A model generated the notes under the pieces. That model ran no database searches. It was not told the origin of the DNA and was given only the letters and a program-made list of their open reading frames with translations. Positions 6,661 to 8,737 of a DNA stretch of 8,737 bases are shown piece by piece; the first letter of the stretch is position 1, and each line of letters starts with the position of its first letter. The DNA is taken from assembly GCA_038523655.1 (NCBI GenBank), contig JBCBJG010000130.1, positions 1 through 8,737 of the forward strand. Reading direction: 5' to 3'. The DNA is from CALHAX01 sp038523655. Lineage in GTDB: Bacteria; Pseudomonadota; Alphaproteobacteria; Rhizobiales; CALHAX01. The position numbers and the translations under genes are program-made.

Positions 6661-8022
6661 ATGCACCACTTCACTTATCGCGACAGCGTTCTTCATGCGG
6701 AAGACGTGGCGATCCCGATGATTGCGGACGCCGTTGGTACGCCATTCTACTGCTACTCGACGGCGACGCTCGAGCGACACTATCGGGTCTTCGCGGAGGC
6801 GTTTGCGGACCTGTCGCCACTCATCTGCTTCGCGATCAAAGCGAACTCCAACCAGGCAGTCCTCGCGACGCTCGCTCGCCTCGGTGCCGGCATGGATGTC
6901 GTCTCGGAAGGCGAACTGCGTCGCGCGCTTGCGGCCGGGGTGCCGGGCGACCGCATCATCTTCGCCGGCGTCGGGAAAACACGTGACGAAATGGCGTTCG
7001 CGCTCGATGCGCGGATCAAATGCTTCAACGTCGAGAGCGCAGCCGAACTCGAAGCGCTTGCCGACGTCGCGCAGGCGAAGGGGCAGACTGCGCATGTGGC
7101 AATCCGTGTGAACCCGGACGTCGATCCCCGCACGCACGCGAAGATCTCTACGGGGCAGGCGGAGACAAAATTCGGGGTGCCGTTTGCCGAAGCGCTCGGC
7201 GTGTACGCCCGCGCCCGCACCCTCGATGGGATCGTCGCAGACGGCGTCCATATGCACATCGGCAGCCAGATCACTGATCTCGCCCCGTTCGAACGTGCAT
7301 TTCAGCGGATGGCAGAGCTGGTCGACCTGTTGCGGACGGAGGGCACCGACATCCGGCATGTCGACCTCGGCGGCGGGCTCGGTGTGCCGTATCGCGGGGC
7401 GAATGATATTCCTCCCCATCCGGATGAATATGCACGCGTGGTGCGCGAGACGCTCGGTGATCGGAATTTGGAGATCGCCTTCGAGCCGGGGCGCATGATT
7501 GCTGCAAATGCGGGGATCCTCGTGACCCGGGTCGTGCGGGTAAAATCTCCTGCGGGCACCGGCGATGCCCGTGAGAGCGCGGCCGCCAACGACAACCCGA
7601 CGACGGGAAAGCATTTCGCGATTGTCGATGCGGCGATGAACGATCTTATTCGCCCGACGCTTTATGAGGCGCACCACGACATCTGGCCGGTGACCAAACC
7701 TGGCACGCAATCCGCGGGACACACGGCAGAGCCGACCTATGATGTTGTCGGGCCGGTTTGCGAAACAGGAGATTATCTCGCGCTCGGGCGCAGGCTGCCG
7801 GAGGTTAAAGAAGGCGATGCGCTCGCGGTCATGACAACCGGCGCGTACGGGGCCGTGCAGTCCGGAACCTACAACACGCGGCTCCTCGTGCCGGAAGTGC
7901 TCGTCAGCGGGTCGGCGTATGCCGTCGTGCGGCCGCGCCAGAGTTACGATGACCTGATCGGGCTCGACCGTATGGCACCGTGGCTTTCGTCTGAAGCTCC
8001 GGTGGCCTCCATGTCGCCCTGA
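6661..8022 (+). CDS. lysA: diaminopimelate decarboxylase
   Basis: A 453-residue PLP enzyme of the group IV (alanine-racemase fold) decarboxylases. It decarboxylates meso-diaminopimelate to L-lysine, the last step of lysine synthesis, in the cytoplasm. The N-terminal TIM barrel has GTPFYCYS (26-33), the PLP lysine K60 in CFAIKANSN, VHMHIGSQI (196-204) with H199, and the phosphate-binding LGGGLGVPY (236-244). EPGRMI (275-280) follows. The C-terminal beta domain has CETGD (C367-D371), the cysteine contributed across the dimer, and the GAYG block (394-397). The protein is somewhat longer than the usual 420 or so residues, mainly from a polar stretch at about 296-316 before HFAIVDAAMND. The ATG at 6661 gives MHHFTYRD, the expected start for alphaproteobacterial LysA; the ribosome site is weak. 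Its stop is two bases from the stop of the convergent dehydrogenase gene. Confidence 0.96.
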   Translation: MHHFTYRDSVLHAEDVAIPMIADAVGTPFYCYSTATLERHYRVFAEAFADLSPLICFAIKANSNQAVLATLARLGAGMDVVSEGELRRALAAGVPGDRIIFAGVGKTRDEMAFALDARIKCFNVESAAELEALADVAQAKGQTAHVAIRVNPDVDPRTHAKISTGQAETKFGVPFAEALGVYARARTLDGIVADGVHMHIGSQITDLAPFERAFQRMAELVDLLRTEGTDIRHVDLGGGLGVPYRGANDIPPHPDEYARVVRETLGDRNLEIAFEPGRMIAANAGILVTRVVRVKSPAGTGDARESAAANDNPTTGKHFAIVDAAMNDLIRPTLYEAHHDIWPVTKPGTQSAGHTAEPTYDVVGPVCETGDYLALGRRLPEVKEGDALAVMTTGAYGAVQSGTYNTRLLVPEVLVSGSAYAVVRPRQSYDDLIGLDRMAPWLSSEAPVASMSP

Positions 8023-8024
8023 GT

Positions 8025-8737
8025 TCACTCGGCCGCGATGCGGATTTCGTCTCCCTCCACCTCGGGCTCGTCATCGATCATTTCGGCGGGAAAACCCGGC
8101 GCGCGCACCTCGATCCCGGCCTGATCCTCGAGGCGGCGGATGATGTTTGGCGACCACTCACGCCCGCCGTATCGGGTCTGACCATCGAGAAAGATATCGC
8201 GCAGCAGCGGTGCTACCTCGAGCGCGACGCCCGCCCTTTCCGCAACCGAGTTGAAGAGCGAGATGTCCTTTACCACGAGATCCATCGTGAAATTAATATC
8301 CCGACTGCCGTTAAGGATCACCTGACTTTCCGTCTCGTGAACGAACGAGTTGCCGGAGGAAATGCGGATTGCTTCGAACGCGGTGTTCAGGTCGAGCCCG
8401 GCACTCTTGCAGGTCGCCAAAGCCTCGCAACAGGAGACGAGGTTCGCGGTGGCGAGGTAGTTGGTGACGACCTTCAAAACGGATGCGGTGCCGAGCGGGC
8501 CGGTGTGGAGGATGCGTCGGCCCATCTGTTTGAGGGCGGGCAGCGCTTTCTCGAACGCCGCACGCTCGCAGCCGGCGAAAATGGAAATGTTGCCGGTCGC
8601 AGCGCGGTGACATCCGCCGCTCACCGGGCAATCGATCGGCAGGCCTCCGCGCTCCGTGACATAGGCGCCGAGACGTTTAATCTCCGCTTCGTCGGTTGTG
8701 CTCATCTCGGCCCAGATCGTGCCGGGTGTCAGGCCTG
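8025..8737 (-). CDS. beta-hydroxyacid dehydrogenase, 3-hydroxyisobutyrate dehydrogenase family (N-terminus outside window)
   Basis: The frame is open to the right edge, and the codons there read GLTPGTIWAEMSTTD, so the ATG at 8705 is internal and the gene begins beyond the window. The 236 visible residues cover the end of the Rossmann domain and the whole helical C-terminal domain. Family marks are DCPVSGG (the substrate-binding DxPVSGG motif, 8619-8630 region), the catalytic lysine and asparagine of KVVTN (about 8460-8474), and KDISL (about 8250-8265). Enzymes of this family oxidise 3-hydroxyisobutyrate (valine breakdown) or similar acids such as tartronate or threonate with NAD(P). The exact substrate is not readable here. 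After the fold the protein ends in an acidic tail, with EDQAGIEVRAPGFPAEMIDD and then EPEVEGDEI, as in some alphaproteobacterial members. It converges on lysA with two bases between stops. Confidence 0.88.
   Translation of the reverse strand, partial: GLTPGTIWAEMSTTDEAEIKRLGAYVTERGGLPIDCPVSGGCHRAATGNISIFAGCERAAFEKALPALKQMGRRILHTGPLGTASVLKVVTNYLATANLVSCCEALATCKSAGLDLNTAFEAIRISSGNSFVHETESQVILNGSRDINFTMDLVVKDISLFNSVAERAGVALEVAPLLRDIFLDGQTRYGGREWSPNIIRRLEDQAGIEVRAPGFPAEMIDDEPEVEGDEIRIAAE

Noticed and set aside
6448..8028. A 526-codon open frame antisense to lysA
   Set aside because: Its protein is rich in Arg, His and Asp without any recognisable domain, while the opposite strand is unmistakable LysA. 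Long antisense frames are expected in GC-rich coding DNA.

Overview
The window is GC-rich, densely coded chromosomal DNA. The order tlpA (divergent) / argH / small lipoprotein lptM / lysA, with a 3-hydroxybutyryl-CoA dehydrogenase nearby, is an arrangement I recall from Alphaproteobacteria, especially rhizobia-like Hyphomicrobiales. I infer an alphaproteobacterium of that kind but cannot name a genus. I see no tRNA, rRNA, CRISPR array, insertion sequence, integrase or phage gene. No stretch longer than 300 bases lacks a gene.

Left part (1-2145, + strand). The window opens inside a 3-hydroxybutyryl-CoA dehydrogenase gene. After a 156-base gap comes a homocysteine S-methyltransferase family gene. 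A LysE/RhtB-type amino-acid exporter gene overlaps its stop codon. The exporter is broken twice, by an in-frame TGA and by a +1 frameshift in an A5 run, and is called a pseudogene.

Middle part (2177-4763, - strand). Three genes for exported or membrane-anchored proteins are read right to left: a TlpA-type thioredoxin, a putative secreted HExxH zinc peptidase (zincin) joined to tlpA by a GTGA overlap, and a PCu(A)C copper chaperone. TlpA and PCu(A)C are both known to serve copper-centre assembly of cytochrome oxidase in related bacteria. The zincin is the least understood gene here.

Right part (4762-8022, + strand). argH (last step of arginine synthesis) starts in the same CATG as tlpA, reading the opposite way. 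It is followed by lptM (helper of the LPS exporter) and lysA (last step of lysine synthesis). The 187 bases before lysA hold three related motif copies and two dyads. lysA converges, with only two bases between stop codons, on a partial beta-hydroxyacid dehydrogenase gene (3-hydroxyisobutyrate dehydrogenase family) that runs off the right edge.

Most of the window is ordinary housekeeping sequence. The points that deserve a second look are the tlpA-linked zincin, a His in place of the usual first Cys zinc ligand in the methyltransferase, the doubly damaged exporter, and the overlapping divergent start codons of tlpA and argH.
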